64,000 bases of DNA. It comes from Nocardia aurantia (GTDB taxonomy: Bacteria > Actinomycetota > Actinomycetes > Mycobacteriales > Mycobacteriaceae). The notes under the pieces are model-generated. The model saw nothing but the letters and a program-made list of their open reading frames with translations. It did not search any database and was not told the origin of the DNA. The stretch is taken from positions 124,001 to 188,000 of the forward strand of contig NZ_WEGI01000002.1 in the NCBI RefSeq assembly GCF_009604425.1, given 5' to 3'. Each line of letters begins with the position of its first letter. The stretch's first letter is position 1. Below are positions 53,822 through 63,704 of this stretch, in pieces. Made by a program: the position numbers and the translations under genes.

Positions 53822-54304
53822 ATGTCCGATACACCGACCGACCGGCAACGGCTGCGCGAGACCTACCTGCGGCCCGCGGCCGAGCGCGGCGCGTCCACCG
53901 CGCGCGGCCTGCACCACACCGCGCTGATCAGCGGTGACGTGGAACGAACCATCCGGTTCTATCAGGATCTGCTGGGCTTCCCGCTGACCGAACTGATCGA
54001 GAACCGGGACTACGTCGGGTCGTCGCACTTCTTCTTCGACATCGGCAACGGCAACCTGCTCGCCTTCTTCGACTTCCCGGGCCTGGACCTCGGCCCCTAC
54101 GGCGAGGTGCTGGGCGGCCTGCACCACATGGCGATCTCGGTGGAGCCCGCGCAGTGGGAGGCGGCGGTGCGCCGGCTCGACGCGGCCGGCGTCGCCTACG
54201 AGCGGCACAGCGGGGTCTCGGTCTACTTCCGCGACCCCGACGGCGCCCGGATCGAGCTGATCGCCGACCCGCTCGGCGAGATGTACGGGCAGCGGGTGCT
54301 GTGA
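53822..54304 (+). CDS. VOC-superfamily dioxygenase/glyoxalase-like protein
   Basis: The 160-residue VOC protein has GLHHTALISGDVERTIRFYQ and GNLLAFFDFPG in its first module and a second ending YFRDPDGARIELIAD, where metal-binding His/Glu positions of VOC enzymes are conserved. The substrate is unknown. ATG 53822 follows AAAAGG. Its stop overlaps the AhpD-like start as TGATG, so the two are coupled. Confidence 0.85.
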   Translation: MSDTPTDRQRLRETYLRPAAERGASTARGLHHTALISGDVERTIRFYQDLLGFPLTELIENRDYVGSSHFFFDIGNGNLLAFFDFPGLDLGPYGEVLGGLHHMAISVEPAQWEAAVRRLDAAGVAYERHSGVSVYFRDPDGARIELIADPLGEMYGQRVL

Positions 54305-54795
54305 TGAGCGAGACGGTCACGACCACCCCCGCCCGGACCTACATCGACAAGCAGCATCCGGCCGCGTACCATGCCCAGCTCGAGGTGGCCGAGGCCGTGC
54401 GGCAGGCCACCGAGGCCGCCGGTCTCGACCGCCGCCTGGTCGAGTTGCTGAACATCCGTGTCTCCCAACTCAATCGGTGTGCGTTCTGCCTGGACCTGCA
54501 CACCCGCGAGGCGCTGCGGCACGGCGAGACCGCACAGCGCCTCGCGACCCTGCCCGCCTGGCGCGACACCCTGCTGTTCGACGACCGGGAGCGCGCCGCG
54601 CTGACCCTCGCCGAATCGCTGACCGTGCTGCCCGACGACCACACCCAGGACCGGGACTACGCCGAGGCCGCCGCACAGCTCACCCCCGAACAACTGTCGG
54701 CGGTCGGCTGGGTGGTGATCGCGATGAACGCGTTCAACCGGATCTCGATCGTCAGCCGCCACCCGGTCCGGCCCCGTCACCCCGACACCCCGTGA
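54304..54795 (+). CDS. AhpD-like / carboxymuconolactone decarboxylase-family protein
   Basis: The 163-residue protein has the AhpD-core CxxC motif RCAFCLDLHTREAL, with the His four residues after the second Cys as in peroxidase-type members. It probably has thiol-dependent peroxidase or decarboxylase activity. ATG 54304 shares one base with the previous stop. It is in a pirin-VOC-AhpD-GNAT cluster consistent with small-molecule or oxidative detoxification. Confidence 0.85.
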   Translation: MSETVTTTPARTYIDKQHPAAYHAQLEVAEAVRQATEAAGLDRRLVELLNIRVSQLNRCAFCLDLHTREALRHGETAQRLATLPAWRDTLLFDDRERAALTLAESLTVLPDDHTQDRDYAEAAAQLTPEQLSAVGWVVIAMNAFNRISIVSRHPVRPRHPDTP

Positions 54796-54806
54796 AGGAG
54801 CATCCG

Positions 54807-55124
54807 ATGAGCACCGACATCCACGACAATCCCGGCGCGAACCGCTACGAGATCACCGACGACGGCGCCCCCGCCGGCTTCGCCGAGTACGAATTGTCCG
54901 GCGACACCATAGATTTCACGCACACCGAGATCGACTCCGCGTTCGGCGGCCGCGGCCTCGCGAAACAACTCGTCGCCGCGGCACTGTCCGACGCCCGCCG
55001 CCGCCACCTGGCCGTCCTCCCGCACTGCACCTATGTCCGCAAGGTGATCGCCGAACACCCGGGCGAATACCTCGACCTGGTCCCCGCCGCCGCCCGCGCC
55101 GAATTCGGCCTGCCCGCCGAGTAG
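54807..55124 (+). CDS. GNAT-like N-acetyltransferase (YjdJ-type)
   Basis: The 105-residue protein is a compact GNAT domain of the YjdJ/COG2388 type (FAEYELSGDTIDFTHTEIDS, then FGGRGLAKQLVAAALSDARR with the G-x-G-x-A CoA-binding loop, then LPHCTYVRKVIAEHPGEYLD). The substrate is unknown. ATG 54807 follows GAAGGAG. It ends ten bases from the convergent candidate immunity gene. Confidence 0.85.
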   Translation: MSTDIHDNPGANRYEITDDGAPAGFAEYELSGDTIDFTHTEIDSAFGGRGLAKQLVAAALSDARRRHLAVLPHCTYVRKVIAEHPGEYLDLVPAAARAEFGLPAE

Positions 55125-55134
55125 ACCGCGCGAA

Positions 55135-55407
55135 CTACTCCTTGGTGAACTCGTCGGGATCCAGGCCGCTGTCCTGCAGGATGGCGGCCAGGGTCGCGGC
55201 GTCGACGGGGCGTTCCGGTTCTTCGGTCGAGATCGGGTTCTCCCGTGCCGCGGGGAGCATCTCGTCGTATTCCGGATCGCCGGGACGGAATTCCTCGTAA
55301 CCGCTGTAGTAGACGCCGTCCTCGGTACGACCGCGCAGGTGCAGCAGGACGGTCACGCCGTCCTCGGCGAGCATGGGGGGACTGGTGTCATCCGAATACG
55401 CTGTCAA
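55135..55407 (-). CDS. Small acidic protein, candidate immunity protein of the adjacent toxin-like gene
   Basis: The 90-residue acidic protein (MTAYSDDTSPPMLAEDG, then FRPGDPEYDEMLP, ending LDPDEFTKE) starts at TTG 55407, six bases after AAGGA, inside the last codons of the large upstream gene, and overlaps it by 20 bases. Coupled small acidic genes directly after polymorphic toxins are commonly immunity proteins; here this is inference. No known immunity family is recognised. An alternative start is ATG 55374. Confidence 0.6.
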   Translation of the reverse strand: MTAYSDDTSPPMLAEDGVTVLLHLRGRTEDGVYYSGYEEFRPGDPEYDEMLPAARENPISTEEPERPVDAATLAAILQDSGLDPDEFTKE

Positions 55408-58400
55408 AATAATCCTTCATCGAGGCGGCGAGGCGGGCATCGCCGAGGGTGAATTTCTTCAGCTCCTTCGTGCCTCCGTGCATCCAGGCGGTGAACGCCT
55501 CCGCGAACGCTTCGCTGGGCATCTTGTAGTAAGAGTTCCAGCCGGGTCTGTGCGGTAGTTTCTGCATCATATCGTTGTGGATCGCCATCCATTCCGGTCC
55601 GTCGCTGAGCCATCGGCCACCGGTACCGTGGGCCGCGTCGGCGGCGTGCCCGAATTCGTGCCACACCACATTGGAGCTGCCACCGGAACCACCGGAGTTG
55701 ATGAGGATCCGGCGGGGACCGCCCAGGTATACGCCCCGGACCGTATTCCAGCTCGTGCCGGGCTTTCGGCCGTACGGTGTCGAGCCCCGCAAGCTGTCGC
55801 TACCCGGAAGATCCAGCATCTGCCGGTTACCGATGACGATACCGCCGCCGGGGACCGCGTTCATGTGTTCGCTGACCCTGGCGTAGACGCGGGCGGGGAT
55901 GCGGGCAAGCTGCTCCACCATGCCGGCGGTCTGAGGAGTCCGGTCCATCACGTTCAGAAACAGGCCGCCGTCGACCGGCGGATAGGACACGGTGAATTCG
56001 AACGCATCCGGATCGGAGAACACGACGTGATCGCCCGGTTTCAAGATCACTTTGGTGTCCGGCGGGATCCGAATCCCGTTGACGAATGTGTGGTAGGACG
56101 ATCCCTCGTCGCGTATCCAGATTCTGCCGGACGAGTAGGCGCCCATGCTGGCATGTTTGCGGGACAGCTCACCGATCCGCGGCAGATCTTGCGGCAGAAC
56201 CGAATCGGGCGCGCCCCGGCCGAACAGCACGGGTTCGCCGCCGGGTACCAGATCCAGGGCCAGATCGCCGTGGCGCCCGTTGAGTTTCACCCCGATCGAC
56301 TCTCGGACGACCGTGCGGCCACCCTCGCCGTCGAACAACGCGGCACCGGCCCAGTCACCGAATCGGATCCGATCCCCGGGCTGCAACTTCACCGGCGTAT
56401 CCGGATCGACCCGGACGTTGTTGACCCAGGTACCGCCCTCCGACGGTTCGGCCCGGAGCATGACGTCACCGAAAACGTCGCGATAGACCGTGGCGTGGTG
56501 CGGTAGCACCGAATCGTGGCCGGCGAGCCGGTCGGCGAGCAGCGAGCCCGGCGTGCGGCCGATCCGCATTTCCTCTCCGGGACGCAACACGAGAGGCGTG
56601 GCGTGCTCGTCGTCGGTCAGGCGCACAACCAGTGGATCCGCACCAGCCACACGCAATTCGGCGTCGTTTCTGCCGAAGGTGAGTCGGTCCTCGGGATTCA
56701 GATAGCGCTTCTCTCCCGGAGTCAGGAGTTCGTCGCCGACCTTGACCTCGTAGGAGAGCAACTGCGGATCCTGGCTCCGGATCCACATCCGGCCGTCGAG
56801 ATCTCGACCCAGGATGATCTCGTCTCCTGGATTCGGTATGACCACGGGCTTGCCGTTCACGTACTGCAGGTTGATCGGGCCGGCGTCGCCGTGCAGGCTC
56901 CGGAGGTCGATCGTGTGTTCGTCTCCCGGCTCCAACCGGATCGACCCGTTGAACGAATCGAGGAAGCGGATTTCCGCGGCCGGGACATGGGCGTCGGCAC
57001 CGAGATGGGCGGTGCCGCGGAAGTCGGGGCCGAATCCGACATTGTCCCCTTCGGTGATGCTGACCCGCTGCCCCGTCTCGATCCGGTCCCCGTTGACCCA
57101 GACACCGTCGGATGAACGATCCGCGCGAACCCACAACCGGCCGTCGTGGTCGAGACCGACGACGGCATGTCGCGGAGCCACTCCGCGGACTCCTCCCAAC
57201 TGCTCCGCCAACGGACTTCTCGGATCGGTGCCGACGTGGACCCACTGTCCCGGCTCCAGCCGGGCCGACAGCGCGACGCCGTCCGCACCGCGGATCAGGA
57301 ACCGGACCGGATTCGCGTCCCGCGACGCTCCGGGCGGAAGGAATTCCGCCTCGCCGGAATAACCTCCGAGACGCACCGAGTCGCCGGGCTCCAGATAGCG
57401 CGGTTGCCCGGTGACCAGTTTCTCGCCGTTGACCCGGGTGCCGTTCTTGGAACCGACGTCCTTGATCCATACCCGGCCGAGGTCGTCCATACCCAGCACG
57501 GCGTGCTTCGCGGAGATCATGGATCGCCCGGACGCGTCCGGGTGGACCATGGCCCGGCCGATCGGAATCTCCTGGTTCCGATAGATTTTCAGGTTCGGAC
57601 CCTCGTCGCCGAACAGGCGTACCTCGGTCATCTGCCGCTGGAAATGCAGACCGACTTCCAGATGGCGGCTCAGTCGCAGATCCTGACCGTCGTACACGCG
57701 AACCCAGCCGCCGGCGACGAGTTGCTTTCCGTCGACGAAGGTTCCGTTCATCGAATTCTCGTCGCGGACGAACACGTGGCCGGCGTCGTCCACCTTGATG
57801 ACCGCGTGCCGATTGGAGACGTATTCGGTGGCGACGCCGTGCAGCACGGCGCCGGGTCCGCGGCCGAGGACGTACTCGCGACCGGGAATGAGTCGCAACG
57901 GCAATCGGGCGCCGTCGGGAGTGGTCAGTACCAATTCGACGTGACCGCCGTCCGGATGCCGATAGTTCATCGTCATCCCGGGCGCATCGGGCGCCGGCCG
58001 CGGCGTATGCGGATCCTCCTCCGGCGGAACGACTTCCGGTTCCTCACGCGGCAACGGCCGGGTCGGCGGTCCATCGCGGAGGGATTCATCGAAGGCGGAA
58101 CGATCCACGACTCGCTCCGGCTCGACCGGCAGCGCGTCCGGCGGTGCATCGGTCTCGGGCCGTGGTTGTCGCGGTTGCGCGTTCCCCGGTGTCTCCTCTG
58201 CCGGAGCAGCGTCGGCCGGTCGCGGTCCGGCCGAACGGCCGGTCCCCCCGGGCGGCCCGTCCTCGCCGGCGAGGGCCGGGCGGTCACGTACCGGACCGGC
58301 CGAGACATCCCGCCGCGCACCGGTGCGAGGATCCTCCGAATTCCTTGGGGACGAACCATTTTCGGCGAGGGTATGAGCGGGCGGGGGTGGCGGGCCGTCC

Positions 58401-60129
58401 GCCCGACGGGCGGCGACGACGTCGACGGAGTGGTCGGCCATCGCGTCCAGCCGATGCAGCACCACGTCGTGCCAGTCCGTACGGCCGGCGGCGACGAAGG
58501 CCGGCCGCAGATCCTCGACCCGGGCCCGCACCTCCTGGACTTCGGCCGACGTGAGCGAATGGTCCCTCCACACGACACTGCCGTCCGGTGCGCGCTCCAG
58601 AAAGTGCTCCGCGAACGGACTCATCCTCCTGTCCGCGTACTCGGAATTGTGGAAGGCGAGACTGTTGTCGATCGCCCACACATCCGCGTCGGGAGCCACC
58701 ATCCAGTTCTCGCTGTTGCGATCCAGTGGTCGCACCAGCGCATCGAGAACTCCCAGCCGCACCCCGGCGGGCGTGTTCAGGAATCGTTCGTGCGGAGACC
58801 AATCCCGGGGATAGGCGGCGACCGCGGTCTCACCGGGCGCCACTTCCATGTAGACGTCGCGGCCGACGACATGCACCGCGGGCACGTTGGCGCCGGCCGC
58901 GTCGCCGACGAGTGAGGTGAGGTATTCGGCGTGCGCGTGTTGCGGATCCGCGACCACCTTGTGAATCACCGCGGTGCCGTCCGGGAACACCAGCCGCTCC
59001 ACCAGACGGGCCGAATCGCCCGGCGTCCTGGGTTGTTTGATCACCTCGATCTCGGGCACCGCGCCGGATCGCAGCAACGCGTCGATCTTCGTGCCGAAAG
59101 CACGCTGCCGGGCGGCCACATCCGTGTCGAATCCGTCGCGCATCGCGGCCCGGCCCGCTTGGTGGACCCGCAGCGAACTGAACGCCGCCCCGACGAAACC
59201 TCCGCCGAAACCGGTGACGACCGCCGCACGAACCTGCCGGTACACATCCCCGAGGCTGTGGATGTCGCCGTGATGAATGATCAGGGAGGGCACGACACCT
59301 GCCACACCGCCCGTGACACCGCCGGCGCCACCGATGACCACCGTGCCGCCGACATGGGTCACGAGCCGGCCCAGGACGGTGGTCGCCCGCCCCGACAGGC
59401 GTTCGATGACGACCGGCGCCAGGCGACGGCCCACTTCGGCGCCCGCGACACCACCCACCGTGCCGGCCACCAGCATTTCGCCGAACGAACCCCAGTCGAA
59501 GTCCTTCCGGATACCGTCGGCCATATCCCAGGCCTGCGCGCCCACGCTGGTCAGGCCGCTGGTGAGGGCGCCGATCTTCGCCGCGTGGATGGCCCCCGCA
59601 GGGCGGCACGCCGGACCGCTCCGGCCGCGGCCTCCTCGCCGGTCCGGACGGCCAATTGCTCGACCGCCTCCCGCATCGCCACCTCGGCCGCGATACGGTC
59701 GTTGAGCGCCTTCAGGCCGCCGCCCTGGAAGAACAACAGCGCATCGTAGGCGAGCTGCGCCCCCAGGATGATGCCGGTGACGATCAGCTGGTGCTGGACC
59801 TCGAGCGTGGCATCGGCGGTGTCGTAGCACTGCCGGCCCAGACCCTCACACACCGCGGCCTGATCGCGCATCGCTTTCACGACGCTGCGATTACGTTGCG
59901 CCAGACCTTCCCTGCTCGCACCGGTGAGCGCCTGTTCCGCCAGCGCGCCCCGCGCTTCGTATTCATCCGCGGAGTTCTTCAGATCGGCACTCGCCCGCAT
60001 ATAGGCGTCACCGTTGCCGCGCATCCCGGGAACGCTGGTCGCGGGCCAGTGCCCGATCACCAGATCGCGGACTGCTCCGGGAACTTCGGCCAGCAGGTGG
60101 CTCGCATCTCCCGGCTGCTGCTCGGGCAC
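55388..60129 (-). CDS. CpnT-like ESX-associated protein: WXG-like N-terminus, PI3/4K-like, six FHA-like, HExxH metalloprotease (one frameshift)
   Basis: Joined across one frameshift at the C-run 59593-59597, the protein is about 1,580 residues. Residues 1-165 resemble the WXG100-like N-terminus of CpnT-type proteins (IGHWPATSVPGMRGNG). A Gly-rich hydrophobic region follows. Near residue 473 is a PI3/4-kinase-like core: RPLDRNSENWMVAP (catalytic D-x4-N) and WAIDNSLAFH (the D-N/DFG equivalent). A proline-rich linker leads to about six FHA or FHA-like units (residues 736-1380), with GRGPG..SNRHA..NSMNGT, IGR..SAKHA..SKNGT and SRKHA best conserved. The C-terminus is an ATLF-like protease: NVVWHEFGHAADAAHG near 1490 and the Glu in SEAFAEAF near 1540. 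It is probably ESX-secreted and toxic; the role is not established. Confidence 0.75.
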
Positions 60130-60251
60130 CGACCACCCACCTGAAATTTTCCTCCGGAGATTCGATCTTCCCACGGCTGGTGAGCCGGCGCTGCCCACGG
60201 ACGGGAAATGGTGGAGCCGCGCCACAATGGATGCGAGAGGGGAGGACGCCG

Positions 60252-61985
60252 GTGGGTGAGCAGTTTTCGGCCGACCTGGACGCGTTGCGGGACCACGCCG
60301 CCGCGTTCGATCGGATCGGCGCCGAGGTGTACACTGCCGTCCAGCGTTTGCTGTCGGCGTTGGAGGCCGGCGGCGCGCCGTGGGGCAACGACGACACCGG
60401 CAAGGCATTCGCCGACAGTTACGTGCCCGAATATCAGCAGACGCGAACCAATTTGAACGACCTGGCGCAGGTGGCGCGGCAATCGGGATCGGATCTCCGC
60501 CAACTGGCGGACAATTTCGAGAATCAGGACCTGATCGGCGGGCGGCATCTCCGGGACAGCCCGATCTCGCAGTCGGCCATCGCTCCCCGGTACTCGAACG
60601 ACACCGCCCCGATCACCGTCATGAACTCGCCGTCCGGGTCCGCGCCGACGGGCGGGACCACCGCGTCGTCCACGCCGTCCGCCCCGGCCGGCACCATCGG
60701 GAATCCGGCCGGAATTTCCGCGCCGGGTTCCGGTGATCGGTTCGCGCCTTCGGAACACGATGGCGGTGCCCGCCACGCCGGACCGGCCGGTGCCGATGCC
60801 GATTCCGGATCACGCCGAGCGGCGGATTCGGATCGGAACTCCGCGCCGGACGAGTCCGACTCCCCGGCGACGGGAAACCCTACCGGCGCCGGCGAATCCG
60901 ACGAGCCGGGCGTCTCGGGCGCCGCGGGCGCCGCGCCTGCCGCGGAAATACCCGCGCCTACCACGCCGTCCTGGTCCGATGCGACGACCGAGCGACGCAC
61001 CGGCCGCACCCCATGGAATACGGCACGTGGCCCGGCTACCGGCCCGGCGATGGACGGGGCAGCCGGCACCGCCCCGCGCGACGGCTCCGCCGAGACGTCT
61101 CCCCGCGGTCCCGGCCGGCCGGCCGCGCGTCCCGCGGGCAGATCCGACCGGCCCGGGCGGAGAACGGCGGAGCCGGTGCCGCCGCGCTCCGGCGAGTCCG
61201 TCGCGGCACGCCTGGTACGAGAGCTCGCCGAGCGGCACGGTGTGACGGCGTTCGGATTCGACACTCCGGCCGTGCCCGACGAGGTCCTCTTCGAGATCGT
61301 CGCGGCGGTGGACGACGTCTTGCCGCGTTATCCGATGATCGTGCTCGGCGCGATCGGGATCGCGGCGCTGCCGGAGGGCGAGACGACCCGGCTGGAATGG
61401 GATACCGAGCCGGCCCCGGCGTCCGCGGCCGTCCGGCCCCGGGTCTTCACGGACACTCCGGCGCGACGGATCACGATCGGCCCCCCTCCGGCGCGAATCA
61501 CCTTGTCGGCGAATGCCGCGACCGACCCGGAGGCCTTGCGACAGGAGACCTCAGCGGCCGTGCGCGCCGGCCTCATCGCGTCGGGAAGCGCCCGGCGACC
61601 GGTGTATTCGTCGATCGTGCGGGAAATGGGCGGCGCGCTCGACCTCGCCGGTGATTTCCGGGCTCGGCGGGCCACCCAGCGCGGACTGCTGAGCGCATAC
61701 CTCCCCGGTCTGCCCGCCGCCGACCGAGCGTCGTTGCGCCGCACCGTTTCCGGCTTCCGAGAATGGCGGGCACAGTTGAGTGGCCGCAGTTTCGTGGCGG
61801 GCCGGCTCGCTCCCGCCGCGGCACTGTCGGAGGCGTTCACCGAAGTGGCGCTGAACAGCGCGCAGGCCGCTCCCCCGGCCCGGGTGTTGCACGACCTGCT
61901 GGTCGACGCGGCCGAGGCGAGCGGGCGCCATCGAGACCGGGCGTCCGGCACGGGGGCGCGTACCCGCGCCGGCGAGCTCCACTGA
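60252..61985 (+). CDS. WXG100-type protein with a catalytically dead HExxH-like C-terminal domain
   Basis: The 577-residue protein starts at GTG 60252 (AGGGGAGG upstream). Residues 1-95 form a helical hairpin of ESX substrates with PWGNDDTGKAFADSYVPEY at residues 43-61. A disordered Pro/Ala/Ser/Asp-rich linker (about 100-315) follows. The C-terminal domain (VTAFGFDTPAVPDEVLFEIV, YPMIVLGAIGIAALP) looks like the metalloprotease domain of such toxins, but the expected H-E-x-x-H reads R-E-M-G-G at 61620-61634 (SSIVREMGGALDLAG). The downstream LSEAFTEVAL keeps the third-ligand Glu pattern. It is therefore a probable pseudoprotease. It is divergent from the large toxin-like gene, 122 bases away. 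Confidence 0.78.
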   Translation: MGEQFSADLDALRDHAAAFDRIGAEVYTAVQRLLSALEAGGAPWGNDDTGKAFADSYVPEYQQTRTNLNDLAQVARQSGSDLRQLADNFENQDLIGGRHLRDSPISQSAIAPRYSNDTAPITVMNSPSGSAPTGGTTASSTPSAPAGTIGNPAGISAPGSGDRFAPSEHDGGARHAGPAGADADSGSRRAADSDRNSAPDESDSPATGNPTGAGESDEPGVSGAAGAAPAAEIPAPTTPSWSDATTERRTGRTPWNTARGPATGPAMDGAAGTAPRDGSAETSPRGPGRPAARPAGRSDRPGRRTAEPVPPRSGESVAARLVRELAERHGVTAFGFDTPAVPDEVLFEIVAAVDDVLPRYPMIVLGAIGIAALPEGETTRLEWDTEPAPASAAVRPRVFTDTPARRITIGPPPARITLSANAATDPEALRQETSAAVRAGLIASGSARRPVYSSIVREMGGALDLAGDFRARRATQRGLLSAYLPGLPAADRASLRRTVSGFREWRAQLSGRSFVAGRLAPAAALSEAFTEVALNSAQAAPPARVLHDLLVDAAEASGRHRDRASGTGARTRAGELH

Positions 61986-62095
61986 GCCGCCAGTAGCTCT
62001 GCCGCACAGCCGATTCCGGCCGGTCGGGCGCGGGAGTAGGCTCGGGTGCGAACCATCCGGTTCGTCGGGTTGCGGAATGACGGCGAGGAGGCTAC

Positions 62096-62908
62096 ATGCC
62101 CGGCAAGACCATTCTGATCACCGGTTCCACCGACGGGCTGGGGCGGCATCTGGCGGTGCGGCTGGCGCGCTCGGGGGCGCGGGTGCTCGTGCACGGCCGG
62201 GATCGGGAGCGTGGTGCGGGGGTGCGCGCGGAGATCCTGGCCGCCGGGGGGCCGGAGCCGGAGGTGCTGATCGCCGATCTCGGGTCGCTGCGGGAGGTGG
62301 ATCGGCTCGCCGGGGAGGTGGGCGCGGTCACCGATCGGCTCGATGCGCTGATCAACAATGCCGGTGTCGGGTTCGGGGCGCCGGATTCGGCGCGTGAACT
62401 CGGCGCCGACGGGTACGAATTGCGTTTCGCCGTCAACTATCTCGCGGGGGTCCGGCTCGTCCGCCAGCTGGCGCCGCTGCTGATCGCCGCGGCGCCCGCG
62501 CGGGTGGTCAACGTCGCCTCGATCGGGCAGCAGGCGCTGGATTTCGGGGATCTGAACTTCGAGCACGGTTACTCGGGGGCGGCCGCGTACATGCGCAGCA
62601 AGCTCGCGCTGATCATGGCGACCTTCGACCTCGCCGAGGAGTTCGGGCCCGCCGGCGTCATGGTGACCGCGCTGCATCCGGCCACCTACATGGACACCAC
62701 GATGGTGCGTGAGTTCGGCGGTTCGCCGCTGAGCACGGTCGACGAGGGCGGGGACGCGGTCGTCCGGCTGATCACCGAGGACGTGCCGAACGGCGCGTAC
62801 TTCAACGGCCGGAAACCGGCCCGCGCCGACGCGCAGGCCTACGATCCCGCCGCTCGCGGCGAGCTTCGCCGGCGGACGGCGGAGCTGATCTCGGCGGCCG
62901 TGGGGTAG
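62096..62908 (+). CDS. Short-chain dehydrogenase/reductase
   Basis: The 270-residue SDR has the cofactor motif TGSTDGLG (residues 10-17), the structural NNAG, the catalytic Ser in VVNVASIGQQ and Tyr-x3-Lys in AAYMRSKLAL. It catalyses NAD(P)-dependent carbonyl/alcohol conversion on an unknown substrate; the pattern resembles retinol-dehydrogenase-like SDRs. ATG 62096 follows GAGGAGG. A hairpin follows the gene. Confidence 0.9.
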   Translation: MPGKTILITGSTDGLGRHLAVRLARSGARVLVHGRDRERGAGVRAEILAAGGPEPEVLIADLGSLREVDRLAGEVGAVTDRLDALINNAGVGFGAPDSARELGADGYELRFAVNYLAGVRLVRQLAPLLIAAAPARVVNVASIGQQALDFGDLNFEHGYSGAAAYMRSKLALIMATFDLAEEFGPAGVMVTALHPATYMDTTMVREFGGSPLSTVDEGGDAVVRLITEDVPNGAYFNGRKPARADAQAYDPAARGELRRRTAELISAAVG

Positions 62909-62919
62909 CCCGTACCGCG

Positions 62920-62939
62920 TGCCGGAACGAGTTCCGGCA
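62920..62939 (+). terminator. Hairpin after the SDR gene
   Basis: A 9-bp perfect inverted repeat (TGCCGGAAC and complement with a 2-base centre) lies 12 bases past the stop. Confidence 0.5.
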
Positions 62940-63073
62940 GTCGATGACAAAAAAGTTTCGCTGAGACCCTTGTCACAGCGGGCAAACATCTGGTTGTCTC
63001 GTGGCCGACGGTTCACCCACCGCAACGGCGTCACTCTGCGGCGGTCACCGCTGCCCGACCAGAAGGAAGTCAG

Positions 63074-63664
63074 ATGTCCCGAGCTGCCCATTCCGGCCCT
63101 CGCACCCGTTCCCATCCCCGAGCCCGCGCGGTCGCCGTGGCCCGCGAGCATCGGCGCCGGTACCAACTGGTCGCGCTGGCGCCCGCGGTCGCGGACGTGG
63201 TCCGGTACGCGGGGGGCTGGCTGTTCGACCGGGCCTCGTCCGGCTGGGAGGTGACGGCGATCGTGGCCGATCACGCCGACACCCGGCCGCTGGAGATCCT
63301 CGGCGTGCGGGTCGTCGACCTGGAGTCGGCGTTCGCGTCACGGGTGCGCAGCCCGATGCCGAACGCGCTCGCCATCGACACCGAGTTGTTCGCCGCCGAC
63401 CATCGGGTCCGCGCGGGCCTGCTCGACGTCTTCGACCACGAGTTGATCGATCAGGTGACCTTCTGGGGCGACCGGCCGCTCGGCGACCTGGGCGCGCGGT
63501 TCGACCCGGTGCAGCACCGGGCCAGCCGGGCGGCCCAGGCGTTCAAGGCGCGCGCGCTGTCGGTGGCCGGGCAGCAGGCGCCCGCGGCCCCGGAGTTGTT
63601 CCGCTGCTGCGAGTTCCAGCCCGGGGCCGCGGGATTCCGCGACCTGCTGCCCACCGCGGTCTGA
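63074..63664 (+). CDS. Conserved-looking protein of unknown function
   Basis: The 196-residue soluble protein has a basic N-terminus and a globular part (LVALAPAVADVVRYAGGWLF, VTAIVADHADTRPLEILGVR, DQVTFWGDRPLGDLGARFDP), with a Cys-Cys near the C-terminus. I do not recognise the family. ATG 63074 follows GAAGGAAG. It converges on the P450 gene. Confidence 0.75.
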   Translation: MSRAAHSGPRTRSHPRARAVAVAREHRRRYQLVALAPAVADVVRYAGGWLFDRASSGWEVTAIVADHADTRPLEILGVRVVDLESAFASRVRSPMPNALAIDTELFAADHRVRAGLLDVFDHELIDQVTFWGDRPLGDLGARFDPVQHRASRAAQAFKARALSVAGQQAPAAPELFRCCEFQPGAAGFRDLLPTAV

Positions 63665-63704
63665 ATCACCGGGAACGCGTTGTCCCCGTGCACATTCCGC
63701 GTGG

